Source of the DNA: Mycolicibacterium sp.
Lineage (GTDB): Bacteria > Actinomycetota > Actinomycetes > Mycobacteriales > Mycobacteriaceae
Direction of reading: 5' to 3'
Assembly (NCBI GenBank): GCA_020637165.1
Contig: JACJWN010000004.1
Coordinates: forward strand, 401,011-465,010
DNA: 64,000 bases
Of this stretch, positions 43,919 to 63,270 are shown piece by piece. Made by a program: the position numbers and the translations under genes. Below the pieces are notes generated by a model, which did not search any database, was not told where the DNA came from, and saw only the letters and a list, made by a program, of their open reading frames with translations. Numbering within the stretch: position 1 is the first letter of the stretch; each line of letters starts with the position of its first letter.

Positions 43919-45340
43919 CTAAACACCGTGCCCCCAATCGCCGCCGTCGGCGACCTGCCGGCACACCGAGGCCATCGCCTCGATGTACCGGGCGAGCGAC
44001 TTCCTGGCGATCGGGTTGTCGGGGCCGAGGATCGACATCGCCGTGCCGCCCTCGTACAGGAACACGTAGATCGTCAGCTGGTAGGAAAATCGGCCGTCCG
44101 AGTAGATGCCGATGTTGTTCGAGTAACCCAACTCGGTCGCCGCCAGGATAGCGTTGAGGGGCGCGGCGCCCCCGTGCAGGAAGTTTGAAACGGGAAAATT
44201 CGGCCGGGGCTTCTCCAGCCATGGGGCCAACTCGAGCACCCGGTAGTAGGGAACCCTCGCCAGTTTCTGACCGGAGTCGAAGGACTCCTGCGCCGCCCAC
44301 GCAGCCTCTGGGAACGACGTGGCCGCGATCGGAACAGTGATCGGCACGAGGCCGGTGAACCAGCCCTGGGTGGTGAAATTGTCAGACGTGCGGCGAGTGT
44401 CGCGGGGCGTGAGGCCGTAGTAGGTCGTCGCGCCAGTGAACTCGTGTTCAACTTTGGCGCTGCAGGCGAACAGACCGCCCACGAAGCGCACGCCCGCCGC
44501 TGCGCAGGCCGCTTCGAAACGCTGGGTTTGGTCGGGATCCATGATCATCTCGCCGACCATCTTCGCGGCGGTGGGCTCCAGCGGATTCCCCAGCGGAAGA
44601 GGGAAGTCCGGCATAGTGCCGTTGTTGTCCTCGGCAAACTCGATCCAGGCACGAACCTCTGGCGAATCCACGGTCAGCGCCGCCGTCGCGGCGCGTTCCT
44701 GAAGACAGAAATCGTCGAAGCTGCCCGCGTCCGGCAACTCCATGGGCTGGCCACTCAACGTCAGCGACGTGTACATCCCATGTGCCTCGAGCATCGTAAT
44801 GCCGATCAGCGCGGCATCGCCGTGAACGTGGTCGATACTGGCATAGAAATCGAAATGGTCGGCGGACTGGACAATTCCGAAAGAGAAACAACCCCATTCA
44901 AATGGCGTGGGAATGTCGACGATATGCCGTTGCGCGTCTTCAGCCGACATCTCACCCTGATCGACCGGCTCGAATTCGATGTCGTTGGGGTCCGAAATGG
45001 TGCGCCGGACGATATCCCCGGTTCCGCTGTATTCAAACCAACTCCGGTAGGTGTCGTGACGGCGAAGATAGGCGTTGATGGCGTGATTCATCGCCTGGAC
45101 ATCGCACTGACCCGGGACTTGACACGTCGCGATGATCTGCCGGGAATAGTCGAGTTCGGCGGCCTCCTGGTGGAACACACCCCGCAGATGCTGCCCCTGC
45201 ATGAAACTGACGGGGACCGTACTCACCGGCGCCTCGTGCGCTATCTTCTTCGCCGCATCGGTAGGGTGCCAGGAAACCAATTTGCCCTTACTCGGCAACC
45301 AGTCAGCGACAGTGCCGACCGTAATCTTGGCGATTTGCAA
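43919..45340 (-). CDS. papA3: PapA3-like acyltransferase of the TPP-type locus
   Basis: Polyketide-associated acyltransferase that transfers acyl chains onto trehalose before export. The 473 residues contain the condensation-type active site HVHGD (His171 to Asp175). The PapA opening (QIAKITVGTVADWLPSKGKLVSW) starts directly after a TTG at 45340, which has GGGGAGGG 6 bp upstream. The frame is open further upstream, but that part is low-complexity and unlike any PapA. The TTG start could limit expression. A second conserved segment, DNFTTQGWFTGLVP, matches the DFGWG-like region loosely. It precedes mmpL10 by 75 bp and is divergent from the synthase. Confidence 0.9.
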   Translation of the reverse strand: MQIAKITVGTVADWLPSKGKLVSWHPTDAAKKIAHEAPVSTVPVSFMQGQHLRGVFHQEAAELDYSRQIIATCQVPGQCDVQAMNHAINAYLRRHDTYRSWFEYSGTGDIVRRTISDPNDIEFEPVDQGEMSAEDAQRHIVDIPTPFEWGCFSFGIVQSADHFDFYASIDHVHGDAALIGITMLEAHGMYTSLTLSGQPMELPDAGSFDDFCLQERAATAALTVDSPEVRAWIEFAEDNNGTMPDFPLPLGNPLEPTAAKMVGEMIMDPDQTQRFEAACAAAGVRFVGGLFACSAKVEHEFTGATTYYGLTPRDTRRTSDNFTTQGWFTGLVPITVPIAATSFPEAAWAAQESFDSGQKLARVPYYRVLELAPWLEKPRPNFPVSNFLHGGAAPLNAILAATELGYSNNIGIYSDGRFSYQLTIYVFLYEGGTAMSILGPDNPIARKSLARYIEAMASVCRQVADGGDWGHGV

Positions 45341-45694
45341 ATTCTTCCCTCCCCGACTCTGACCGCCTCCGGCCGCTGCTGGGCGGCGCTGTGGCGCGCT
45401 TCCAAGATAGCCTCCGCCGCTGAAACGGGGTCCCGGAGCGGTCCCACCCTCCCAAGGGGCGCCGTGCTGGCACAACGGAACGCCGTGGCGGCACGAAGGT
45501 ACGGCGGCAGCGAGCAATACGCACCTCAGGCGGTACGCAGTCCGCCGTCAGCAACGACCGTGCAATACTGGCTCTCTGGAGATGAGTCGGGCCCACGACT
45601 TGGCCTTGGCCGCTCACCAACCCGATCGGGGCCGTGACGCGATCTCCCCTCAATGACATCGATACATCACCGGCGGGAGCGGGGGTCCATCCTG
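45341..45694. other. Divergent papA3/pks promoter region
   Basis: This 354-bp gap separates papA3 (minus) from the synthase (plus). It holds the strong papA3 ribosome-binding site at 45344-45353. GCAATAC occurs twice (45515-45521 and 45562-45568). AATACT at 45564-45569 could be a -10 box for the synthase, but no convincing -35 precedes it. No other gene is visible. Confidence 0.5.
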
Positions 45695-56752
<11,058 letters not shown>

Positions 56753-56809
56753 CCGCCGTTCGGAACCCACGAACCGGCCGCCACCTGCATGGCCTCGGTC
56801 ACAGGCATC

Positions 56810-56858
56810 TTGCGTTTGGGTTGCCGAGCGGTATAGTAATCGTGTTACTGGTGGGTAA
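56810..56858 (+). promoter_or_regulatory. Candidate fadE5 promoter with overlapping operator
   Basis: TTGCGT (56810-56815) and TATAGT (56832-56837), 16 bp apart, form a good promoter about 70 bp before the fadE5 start. Two overlapping inverted repeats lie on and just after the -10 box: AGTAA-N5-TTACT (56835-56849) and TTACT-GGTG-GGTAA (56845-56858). The second has the same layout as the element in front of fabG4. A TetR-type repressor responding to acyl-CoA would fit, but none can be named. Confidence 0.55.
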
Positions 56859-56906
56859 CTTATCCGAGTACCCAACCGCGAGTGGCGTTCTCATCGAGGA
56901 GGAATA

Positions 56907-58742
56907 GTGAGCCACTACAAGAGCAATGTCCGTGATCAGGTGTTCAACCTGTTCGAGGTCTTCGGCTTGGAGAAGACCCTCGGCGAGGGCCCGTTCAGCG
57001 ATCTCGACGTCGACACCGCCACTGAGATGCTGGGCGAAATGGCCCGCCTCAGCGAGGGGCCGATCGCGGAGTCCTTCGTCGAAGGTGACCGCAACCCGCC
57101 GGTCTTCGACCCGGCCACCCACACCGTGACCCTGCCGGAGTCCTTTAAGGCCTCCGTGCGCGCCTTCATCGACGGCGGCTGGGACAAGGTCGGCCTGATC
57201 GAGGAACTCGGCGGCGTACCGGCCCCCAAGGCTCTGCTGTGGGCCCTGCACGAGCATGTGCTCGGCGCGAACCCCGCCGTCTGGATGTACGGCGGCGGCG
57301 CCGGCTTCGCGCAGATCCTGCACCACCTCGGGACCGAGGAGCAGAAGAAGTGGGCCGTATTGGCGGCCGAACGCGGCTGGGGTTCGACGATGGTGCTCAC
57401 CGAACCGGACGCCGGCTCCGACGTAGGCGCCGGACGCACCAAGGCGGTCAAGCAGGAAGACGGCACCTGGCACATCGACGGGGTGAAGCGGTTCATCACC
57501 TCGGCCGATTCCGATGACCTCTTCGAGAACATCATGCATCTGGTGCTGGCTCGCCCCGAGGGCGCCGGACCGGGAACCAAGGGACTGTCGCTGTTCATGG
57601 TGCCGAAGTTCCTCTTCGACTTCGAGACCGGCGAGCCTGGCGAGCGCAACGGCGCTTTCGTCACCAACGTCGAGCACAAGATGGGCCTGAAGGTCTCGGC
57701 CACCTGTGAGCTGACCTTCGGCCAGCACGGCGTGCCCGCCAAGGGCTGGCTGGTCGGCGAGGTCCACGAGGGTATCGCGCAGATGTTCGACGTGATCGAG
57801 CAAGCGCGAATGATGGTGGGCACCAAAGCCATCGCCACGCTGTCAACCGGCTATCTCAACGCCCTCGAGTACGCCAAGAACCGCGTGCAGGGCGCCGATC
57901 TGACTCAGATGATGGATAAGACCGCACCGCGCGTCACCATCACCCACCATCCGGACGTGCGTCGCAGCCTGATGACTCAGAAGTCCTACGCCGAGGGCAT
58001 GCGCGCGCTGTACCTCTTCACCGCCACCTACCAGGACGCCTCGGTGGCCCAGGCACTGCACGGCGTGGAGCCCGAACTGGCGGTCCGGGTCAACGACCTG
58101 CTGCTGCCGATCGTCAAGGGCGTGGGTTCGGAGCAGGCCTACGCCAAGCTCACCGAGAGCCTGCAGACCTTCGGCGGATCCGGCTTCCTGCAGGACTACC
58201 CGGTCGAGCAGTACATCCGCGACGCCAAGATCGACTCGCTCTATGAGGGCACCACGGCCATCCAGGCGCAGGATTTCTTCTTCCGCAAGATCATTCGCGA
58301 CAAGGGCCAGGCCCTGGCGCACGTGGCGGGCCAGATCGAGGAGTTCGTCAAGAACGAGTCCGGCAACGGCCGATTGAAGACTGAGCGCGCCCTGCTGGCC
58401 AAGGCCCTCGAGGACGTCCAGGCTATGGCCGCCGCGCTGACCGGGTACCTGATGGCAGCGCAGGAGGATCCCAAGAGCATCTACAAGGTGGGCCTGGGAT
58501 CGGTTCGCTTCCTGATGAGCGTGGGCGACCTGGTCATGGGCTGGTTGCTACTGCGCCAGTCGGCGGTGGCGATGGCCGCCCTCGACGGTGGCGCGACCGG
58601 CGCCGATCGCAACTTCTACGAGGGCAAGATCGCCGCGGCGTCGTTCTTCGCGAAGAACTTCCTCCCGCTGCTCAGCGGCACCCGCCAGACGGTGGAGTCG
58701 GTGGACAACGAGGTCATGGAGCTCGACGAAGCGGCCTTCTGA
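56907..58742 (+). CDS. fadE5: FadE5, acyl-CoA dehydrogenase
   Basis: FAD-dependent dehydrogenase for the first step of fatty acyl-CoA beta-oxidation, of the large mycobacterial FadE5 type with broad chain-length range. The 611 residues match the length of Rv0244c. Visible motifs are the flavin segment [28 protein letters not shown], and the late [15 protein letters not shown] followed by [11 protein letters not shown]. The C-terminal extension beyond about residue 460 is typical of this subgroup. The GTG at 56907 has GAGGAGG upstream. A separate promoter and a strong terminator on either side suggest it is transcribed alone. Confidence 0.96.
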   Translation: MSHYKSNVRDQVFNLFEVFGLEKTLGEGPFSDLDVDTATEMLGEMARLSEGPIAESFVEGDRNPPVFDPATHTVTLPESFKASVRAFIDGGWDKVGLIEELGGVPAPKALLWALHEHVLGANPAVWMYGGGAGFAQILHHLGTEEQKKWAVLAAERGWGSTMVLTEPDAGSDVGAGRTKAVKQEDGTWHIDGVKRFITSADSDDLFENIMHLVLARPEGAGPGTKGLSLFMVPKFLFDFETGEPGERNGAFVTNVEHKMGLKVSATCELTFGQHGVPAKGWLVGEVHEGIAQMFDVIEQARMMVGTKAIATLSTGYLNALEYAKNRVQGADLTQMMDKTAPRVTITHHPDVRRSLMTQKSYAEGMRALYLFTATYQDASVAQALHGVEPELAVRVNDLLLPIVKGVGSEQAYAKLTESLQTFGGSGFLQDYPVEQYIRDAKIDSLYEGTTAIQAQDFFFRKIIRDKGQALAHVAGQIEEFVKNESGNGRLKTERALLAKALEDVQAMAAALTGYLMAAQEDPKSIYKVGLGSVRFLMSVGDLVMGWLLLRQSAVAMAALDGGATGADRNFYEGKIAAASFFAKNFLPLLSGTRQTVESVDNEVMELDEAAF

Positions 58743-58754
58743 GAAGACCGAGAA

Positions 58755-58790
58755 CCGAAGGCGCCGGGGTCAGCACCCCGGCGCCTTCGG
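58755..58790 (+). terminator. Strong hairpin terminator after fadE5
   Basis: A perfect 16-bp stem, CCGAAGGCGCCGGGGT (58755-58770) with ACCCCGGCGCCTTCGG (58775-58790), has a CAGC loop and starts 12 bp after the stop codon. No long T-run follows. Confidence 0.85.
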
Positions 58791-58850
58791 CGTTTCCCGG
58801 GAAGCGCAGGCGCAGCGCACGCCCCTCGGTCCGGTGACCCCCGTACCTGT

Positions 58851-58915
58851 GAACCTGTGCAGATCTCTGACGGATGAACGTGTGACCGATGAACCTGTGG
58901 ACCTATGAACCTGTG
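58851..58915. repeat. Four GAACCTGTG direct repeats between fadE5 and the hydrolase gene
   Basis: Copies start at 58851, 58876 (GAACGTGTG), 58891 and 58907, at intervals of 25, 15 and 16 bp. Three are preceded by AT (ATGAACSTGTG). The array ends 12 bp before the -35 box of the hydrolase promoter candidate, so it could be a multi-site operator or a decayed minisatellite. Confidence 0.75.
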
Positions 58916-58926
58916 ACCTAGGCCTC

Positions 58927-58954
58927 TTACCGTCAGCACGCGGCTTGCTACGGT
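58927..58954 (+). promoter_or_regulatory. Candidate leaderless promoter of the hydrolase gene
   Basis: TTACCG (58927-58932) and TACGGT (58949-58954) are 16 bp apart, and the GTG start at 58961 lies 6 bp after the -10 box. There is no ribosome-binding site, so the transcript probably begins at or next to the start codon. Confidence 0.5.
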
Positions 58955-58960
58955 CAAGAC

Positions 58961-60331
58961 GTGGCCATGCCCCAGAGCACCCCTGGGCCCCAGAGCACCC
59001 CCGGGCCCCAGAGCACCCCCGGGCCCCAGAGCACCCCCGGACACGATCGGCCCGGCGGTGGCACCGACGGTCCCCGGACCACGCGCGGCACATCGGCGGC
59101 CAGCAACCGCAACCCGCTGGAGAACCTCGCCGGGTCGTTCGCCAAGGCTGGCCGCTACTACGCACGGTCCTGGGGCGCCTACCTCGGCGGAACCCACAAC
59201 GAGCTCCCGGTGGCCCGCCCCACACTGTCCCTGGCCACCCACGCACTGCGCGACGAACTGGTCCTTGTCGGACTGCTTTGGCGCCGGCCGCTCAGCGACC
59301 CCGAACAGTACGAGCAGATCGACCGCGAGATCCACCAGGCGGTCGACTATTACGGCACCCGGGGCTGGCTGGACAACCCAGAGGGCTTCTTCACCGCGCC
59401 GCAGCAGGCTCCCCGCGATGTCTCGGTCCGCTCCCACACCACCCGCAACCGCACCCACGAGCGGATCTCCTTCGACAGCGGCTATCAACCCCACCCAGGC
59501 GAACCCGGTGCCGAGCGCTGGATGAGTTACACCGGCAACCGTCGCGGCTACGCGTTGATGTTGCGGCACCGGGACGAGTCCGGCCCGGAACCCCGGCCCT
59601 GGCTGGTATGTGTGCACGGCACCGAGATGGGCCGCGCCGGGCTCGACCTGGCCCTGTTCCGGGCCTGGCATCTGCACGAGGACTTCGGCCTCAACGTCAT
59701 CCTTCCGGTACTGCCCATGCACGGCCCGCGAGCCAGAGGGCTTCCCAAGGGCGCGGTGTTCCCGGGCGAGAACGTTCTGGACGACGTGCACGGCACTGCC
59801 CAGTCGGTGTGGGACGTACGCCGGGTTATCGCCTGGATCCGGGCCCAGCAGCCCGACGCCAGGATCGGCCTGAACGGCATCTCCCTCGGCGGGTTCGTCT
59901 CCGCCCTGGTCGCCGGCTTGGACGACGATCTGACCTGTGCGATTCTCGGGGTGCCCCCGTCGAACCTGGTCGAGCTTCTCGGTCGGCACTCAGGCCTGAC
60001 CGCTGAGGATCCGCGCCGCACGACACTGGAGTTGGCCAAGCCGATCGGACGGATGGTCTCACCGCTGTCGCTGGAGCCGAAGGTTCCCGCCAAGGGGCGG
60101 TTCATCTACGCCGGGGTCGCCGACCGGATCGTGCATCCCCGCCAGCAGGTCATGCAGCTCTGGGAACACTGGGGCCGGCCGGACATCGGCTGGTACCGCG
60201 GCGGCCACACCGGGTTTTTCCAGGCCCGGCCGGTGCAGCGCTATGTCGACGCCGCTCTGGTGCAGTCCGGCCTGGCCGCTGGCAACACCGAAACAGGTGG
60301 CGCCGAAAAAGGTGAACCGAACGGCTCCTGA
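58961..60331 (+). CDS. Alpha/beta hydrolase with N-terminal PQSTPG repeats, substrate unknown
   Basis: Serine hydrolase of unknown substrate. The 456-residue protein starts with a low-complexity tail holding four exact PQSTPG repeats. A region of about 150 residues follows, then the hydrolase core. The core has the oxyanion-side segment WLVCVHGTEMG, the nucleophile motif GISLGG, the acid in GVADRIVHP and the His in YRGGHTGFF. No signal peptide or membrane segment is visible, so it is probably cytosolic. I do not recall a gene here in M. tuberculosis. The GTG at 58961 is used; the ATG at 58967 is in frame. Position among fadE5, fadA2, fabG4 and htdX suggests acyl-ester or acyl-CoA metabolism. 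Confidence 0.78.
   Translation: MAMPQSTPGPQSTPGPQSTPGPQSTPGHDRPGGGTDGPRTTRGTSAASNRNPLENLAGSFAKAGRYYARSWGAYLGGTHNELPVARPTLSLATHALRDELVLVGLLWRRPLSDPEQYEQIDREIHQAVDYYGTRGWLDNPEGFFTAPQQAPRDVSVRSHTTRNRTHERISFDSGYQPHPGEPGAERWMSYTGNRRGYALMLRHRDESGPEPRPWLVCVHGTEMGRAGLDLALFRAWHLHEDFGLNVILPVLPMHGPRARGLPKGAVFPGENVLDDVHGTAQSVWDVRRVIAWIRAQQPDARIGLNGISLGGFVSALVAGLDDDLTCAILGVPPSNLVELLGRHSGLTAEDPRRTTLELAKPIGRMVSPLSLEPKVPAKGRFIYAGVADRIVHPRQQVMQLWEHWGRPDIGWYRGGHTGFFQARPVQRYVDAALVQSGLAAGNTETGGAEKGEPNGS
58970..59041 (+). repeat. Four 18-bp tandem repeats encoding PQSTPG
   Basis: Four adjacent in-frame copies of an 18-bp unit (CCCCAGAGCACCCCYGGG) lie at the start of the hydrolase gene. They differ only at single bases, so the array is recent or unstable and the copy number probably varies between strains. 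Confidence 0.93.
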
Positions 60332-60341
60332 AAACCGACAA

Positions 60342-60382
60342 ATGGCCGCCGCTGGAGTCCCCTCCGCTCCAGCGGCGGCCAT
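60342..60382. terminator. Bidirectional hairpin between the hydrolase gene and fadA2
   Basis: A perfect 16-bp stem, ATGGCCGCCGCTGGAG (60342-60357) with CTCCAGCGGCGGCCAT (60367-60382), has a 9-nt loop and lies between two convergent genes, so it can serve both. Confidence 0.8.
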
Positions 60383-60512
60383 CCGGCCCCCGGCTTGACT
60401 CAAGGACGCTCCGCGTCGCCGCCGGGTCGGGGGTCAGACGGCGATGCGGAGCCATCCGGACACCGGTTTACCCCGTCGGCACGGCGTTCAAACCAGCGGA
60501 CCGCCGGGCGGA

Positions 60513-61808
60513 TCAAGCCTCCAGGATCGCGGTGACGCCCTGACCACCCGCGGCACAGATCGAGATCAGCCCGCGAACGCCCCGGCCGGTCTCGGCCTTC
60601 TTCTCGGCCAGTTGTTTGGCCAGCTGCGCCACGATCCGGCCGCCGGTCGCCGCGAACGGGTGCCCCGCCGCCAGCGAGGAGCCGTTGACGTTGAGCTTGG
60701 CACGGTCGATCGCGCCCAGCGGAGCATCCAGTCCCAGCCGTTCCTTGCAGTACTGCTCGGATTCCCAGGCCTGCAGATGACATAGCACCACCGAGGCGAA
60801 CGCCTCGTGGATCTCGTAGAAGTCAAAATCCTGCAGCCCCAGCCCGTTGCGGGCGAGCAGTCTGGGCACCGCGTAGGTCGGCGCCATCAGAAGGCCGTCG
60901 GCCCCGTTGACGTAATCCACCGCGGCTGTCTCCGCATCGGTGAAGTACGCCAGCGGCTCGAGGCCGCGGGTCTGCGCCCAGTCCTCGCTGGAAAGCAGCG
61001 CCACCGAGGCGCCGTCGGTCAGCGGTGTCGAATTGCCGGCGGTCATGGTCGCGTCTCCGCCCTTGACGCCGAACACCGGTCGCAAGCCCGCCAATTTCTC
61101 TTCGGTGGAATCGGCGCGCAGATTGTTGTCCCGATACAGCCCGAGGAACGGGGTGATCAGATCGTCGAAGAACCCGCGGTCGTAGGCGGCGGCCATATTG
61201 CGGTGACTGGCCGCGGCGAGTCGATCCTGATCGACGCGTTTGATGCCCATTTTTTTCGCGGTGATCGCAGCATGCTCACCCATCGACAGACCGGTGCGCG
61301 GTTCGCCGTTGGCCGGGATTTCCATACCCAGGGCGGCCGGCAGTCCGCCCACCAGTTTGAGCCTCTCCAGGTTGGATTTCGACCGGCGCAGCGCCAGCAA
61401 CGAGCGGCGCAGGTCGTCACCCAGGCCGATCGGGGGGTCGGAGGTGGTGTCGACCCCACCGGCCGCGGCCACCTCGTAGCGGCCCGCGGCGATACCGTCG
61501 GCGGCGCTGACCGCCGCCTGCAGTCCAGTGCCGCAGGCCTGCTGCAGGTCGAAGGCCGGGGTGCGGGCCGATAAGGCCGTCCCCAGCACCGACTCCCGGG
61601 TCAGGTTGAAGTCCCGGCTGTGTTTGAGTACGGCACCGCCGATGACCGCACCGAGTTGTTCCCCGTCCAGACCGAAGCGATCCACCAGGCCATCCAGGGC
61701 GGCGGTGAACATGTCCTGATTCGAGGCCTCGGCATAGGCGCCGTCGGACCGTGCGAACGGGATGCGGTTGCCCCCCAGCACGGCGACCTTGCGACGGTTC
61801 TTGGCCAC
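60513..61808 (-). CDS. fadA2: FadA2, acetyl-CoA acyltransferase (thiolase)
   Basis: Thiolase that cleaves 3-ketoacyl-CoA in beta-oxidation. The 431 residues contain the nucleophilic Cys in QQACGTGLQAA, the EIHEAFASV and AAGHPFAATGGR segments with the catalytic His residues, and the second Cys in ISICAAGGQG at the C-terminus. The GTG at 61808 has GGAGG 6 bp upstream and gives the family length; the frame is open to 61973, which would cross the promoter region. It is divergent from fabG4 across 106 bp containing the TTACT-N4-AGTAA element, so both are probably controlled together. It corresponds to Rv0243. Confidence 0.95.
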   Translation of the reverse strand: MAKNRRKVAVLGGNRIPFARSDGAYAEASNQDMFTAALDGLVDRFGLDGEQLGAVIGGAVLKHSRDFNLTRESVLGTALSARTPAFDLQQACGTGLQAAVSAADGIAAGRYEVAAAGGVDTTSDPPIGLGDDLRRSLLALRRSKSNLERLKLVGGLPAALGMEIPANGEPRTGLSMGEHAAITAKKMGIKRVDQDRLAAASHRNMAAAYDRGFFDDLITPFLGLYRDNNLRADSTEEKLAGLRPVFGVKGGDATMTAGNSTPLTDGASVALLSSEDWAQTRGLEPLAYFTDAETAAVDYVNGADGLLMAPTYAVPRLLARNGLGLQDFDFYEIHEAFASVVLCHLQAWESEQYCKERLGLDAPLGAIDRAKLNVNGSSLAAGHPFAATGGRIVAQLAKQLAEKKAETGRGVRGLISICAAGGQGVTAILEA

Positions 61809-61891
61809 GTCAAACCTCCGGTTGTTCTGCGAGCGGACTGGCTTCGGGCGCTGGATCGGCCTGCGCGCGGACCCCATACTACGCAGCGTTC

Positions 61892-61908
61892 TTACTCTCC
61901 AGTAAGTT
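61892..61908. promoter_or_regulatory. TTACT-N4-AGTAA operator overlapping the fabG4 -10 box
   Basis: CTTACT-CTCC-AGTAAG (61891-61906) is a perfect 6-bp inverted repeat. The sequence TAAGTT (61903-61908) overlaps its right half and lies 6 bp before the fabG4 GTG, so it looks like the -10 box of a leaderless transcript. A protein bound here would block fabG4 and could also affect the divergent fadA2. The layout matches the element near fadE5. Confidence 0.55.
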
Positions 61909-61914
61909 AGCCTC

Positions 61915-63267
61915 GTGGCTCCCGACCTACTGTCGCAGGTGATCAATTCCGCGCCGGGCTCGTTCCTGGCCAAGCAGTTCGGCCTTCCCGCTCCCGAGAC
62001 GCTGCGGCGTTACCGGCCCGGCGACCCTCCCCTGGCCGGCTCGCTGCTGGTCGGCGGGCAAGGCCGGCTCGCCGAACCGATCCGAACCGCCTTGGCCGGC
62101 GACTACGAAATCGTCGGCAACAATCTGGGGGGCCGCTGGGCCGACACCTTCGGCGGACTGGTGTTCGATGCCACCGGTATCACCGAGGCGGACGATTTGC
62201 GAGCCCTGTACGAGTTTTTCACCCCGTTGTTGCGCAATCTCGGCCCCTGCGGCCGGGTGGTGGTCCTGGGCGCCACCCCGGAGGAGGTCAGCGACACCGA
62301 CGAGCACATCTGCCAGCGGGCGTTGGAGGGATTCACCCGCTCGCTGGGCAAGGAACTGCGTCGCGGGGCCACCGCGGCGCTGGTTTATGTCTCGCCGGCC
62401 GCGGGTCCGGCGGCCACCGGCTGTGAGTCCACCCTGCGGTTCATCCTGTCGGCCAAGTCCGCCTACGTCGACGGCCAGGTCTTCCGCGTCGGGGCGGCCG
62501 ACTCCGAGCAGCCCGCCGATCCGGACAAACCGCTGGCCGGCACCGTCGGAATCGTCACCGGCGCGGCCCGCGGGATCGGCGCCACCATCGCCGAGGTGTT
62601 CGCCCGCGACGGCGCCCGAGTGGTCGCCGTCGACATCGAGGGCTCGGCGCAGGCCCTCGAGGAGACGGCCGGCCGGGTTGGCGGCACCGCCCTGGCACTG
62701 GACGTCACCGCCCCCGATGCCGTCGACCGCATCACCGCCCACCTGACCGAGCACCACGGCGGCCGGGCCGACATCCTGGTCAACAACGCCGGGATCACCC
62801 GCGACAAGTTGCTGGCCAACATGGACGATGCCCGCTGGGACGCGGTGATCGCGGTGAATCTGCGCGCCCCACTGCGGCTCACCGAGGGGTTGGTGGGCAA
62901 CGGCGCCATCGGCCGCGGCGGCCGGGTGATCGGCCTGTCGTCGATGGCGGGCATCGCGGGCAACCGCGGCCAGACCAACTACGCGACCACCAAGGCCGGG
63001 ATGATCGGCATCGCCGAGGCGCTGGCACCGTCGCTGGCGGACAAGGGCATCACGATCAACGCGGTCGCCCCCGGCTTCATCGAGACCGCCATGACCGCCG
63101 CCATCCCATTGGCCACCCGTGAGGTGGGCCGCCGGCTGAACTCCCTGCTGCAGGCCGGTGAACCGGTTGACGTCGCCGAGACCATCGCCTACTTCGCCAG
63201 CCCAGCCTCCAACGCGGTGACCGGCAACGTCATCCGGGTGTGCGGCCAGGCGATGCTGGGAGCCTGA
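61915..63267 (+). CDS. fabG4: FabG4, long 3-oxoacyl-(CoA/ACP) reductase
   Basis: NAD(H)-dependent short-chain reductase of the high-molecular-weight FabG type, acting on 3-ketoacyl-CoA. The 450 residues have two parts. The N-terminal flavodoxin-like domain (about 1-208) lacks catalytic residues. The C-terminal Rossmann domain has [17 protein letters not shown], and the catalytic Ser, Tyr and Lys in GLSSMAG and NYATTKAG. The GTG at 61915 has no ribosome-binding site but lies 6 bp after a -10-like box. htdX starts 3 bp after its stop. Together they supply reduction and dehydration/hydration steps in acyl-CoA metabolism. It corresponds to Rv0242c. Confidence 0.96.
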   Translation: MAPDLLSQVINSAPGSFLAKQFGLPAPETLRRYRPGDPPLAGSLLVGGQGRLAEPIRTALAGDYEIVGNNLGGRWADTFGGLVFDATGITEADDLRALYEFFTPLLRNLGPCGRVVVLGATPEEVSDTDEHICQRALEGFTRSLGKELRRGATAALVYVSPAAGPAATGCESTLRFILSAKSAYVDGQVFRVGAADSEQPADPDKPLAGTVGIVTGAARGIGATIAEVFARDGARVVAVDIEGSAQALEETAGRVGGTALALDVTAPDAVDRITAHLTEHHGGRADILVNNAGITRDKLLANMDDARWDAVIAVNLRAPLRLTEGLVGNGAIGRGGRVIGLSSMAGIAGNRGQTNYATTKAGMIGIAEALAPSLADKGITINAVAPGFIETAMTAAIPLATREVGRRLNSLLQAGEPVDVAETIAYFASPASNAVTGNVIRVCGQAMLGA

Positions 63268-63270
63268 GCC

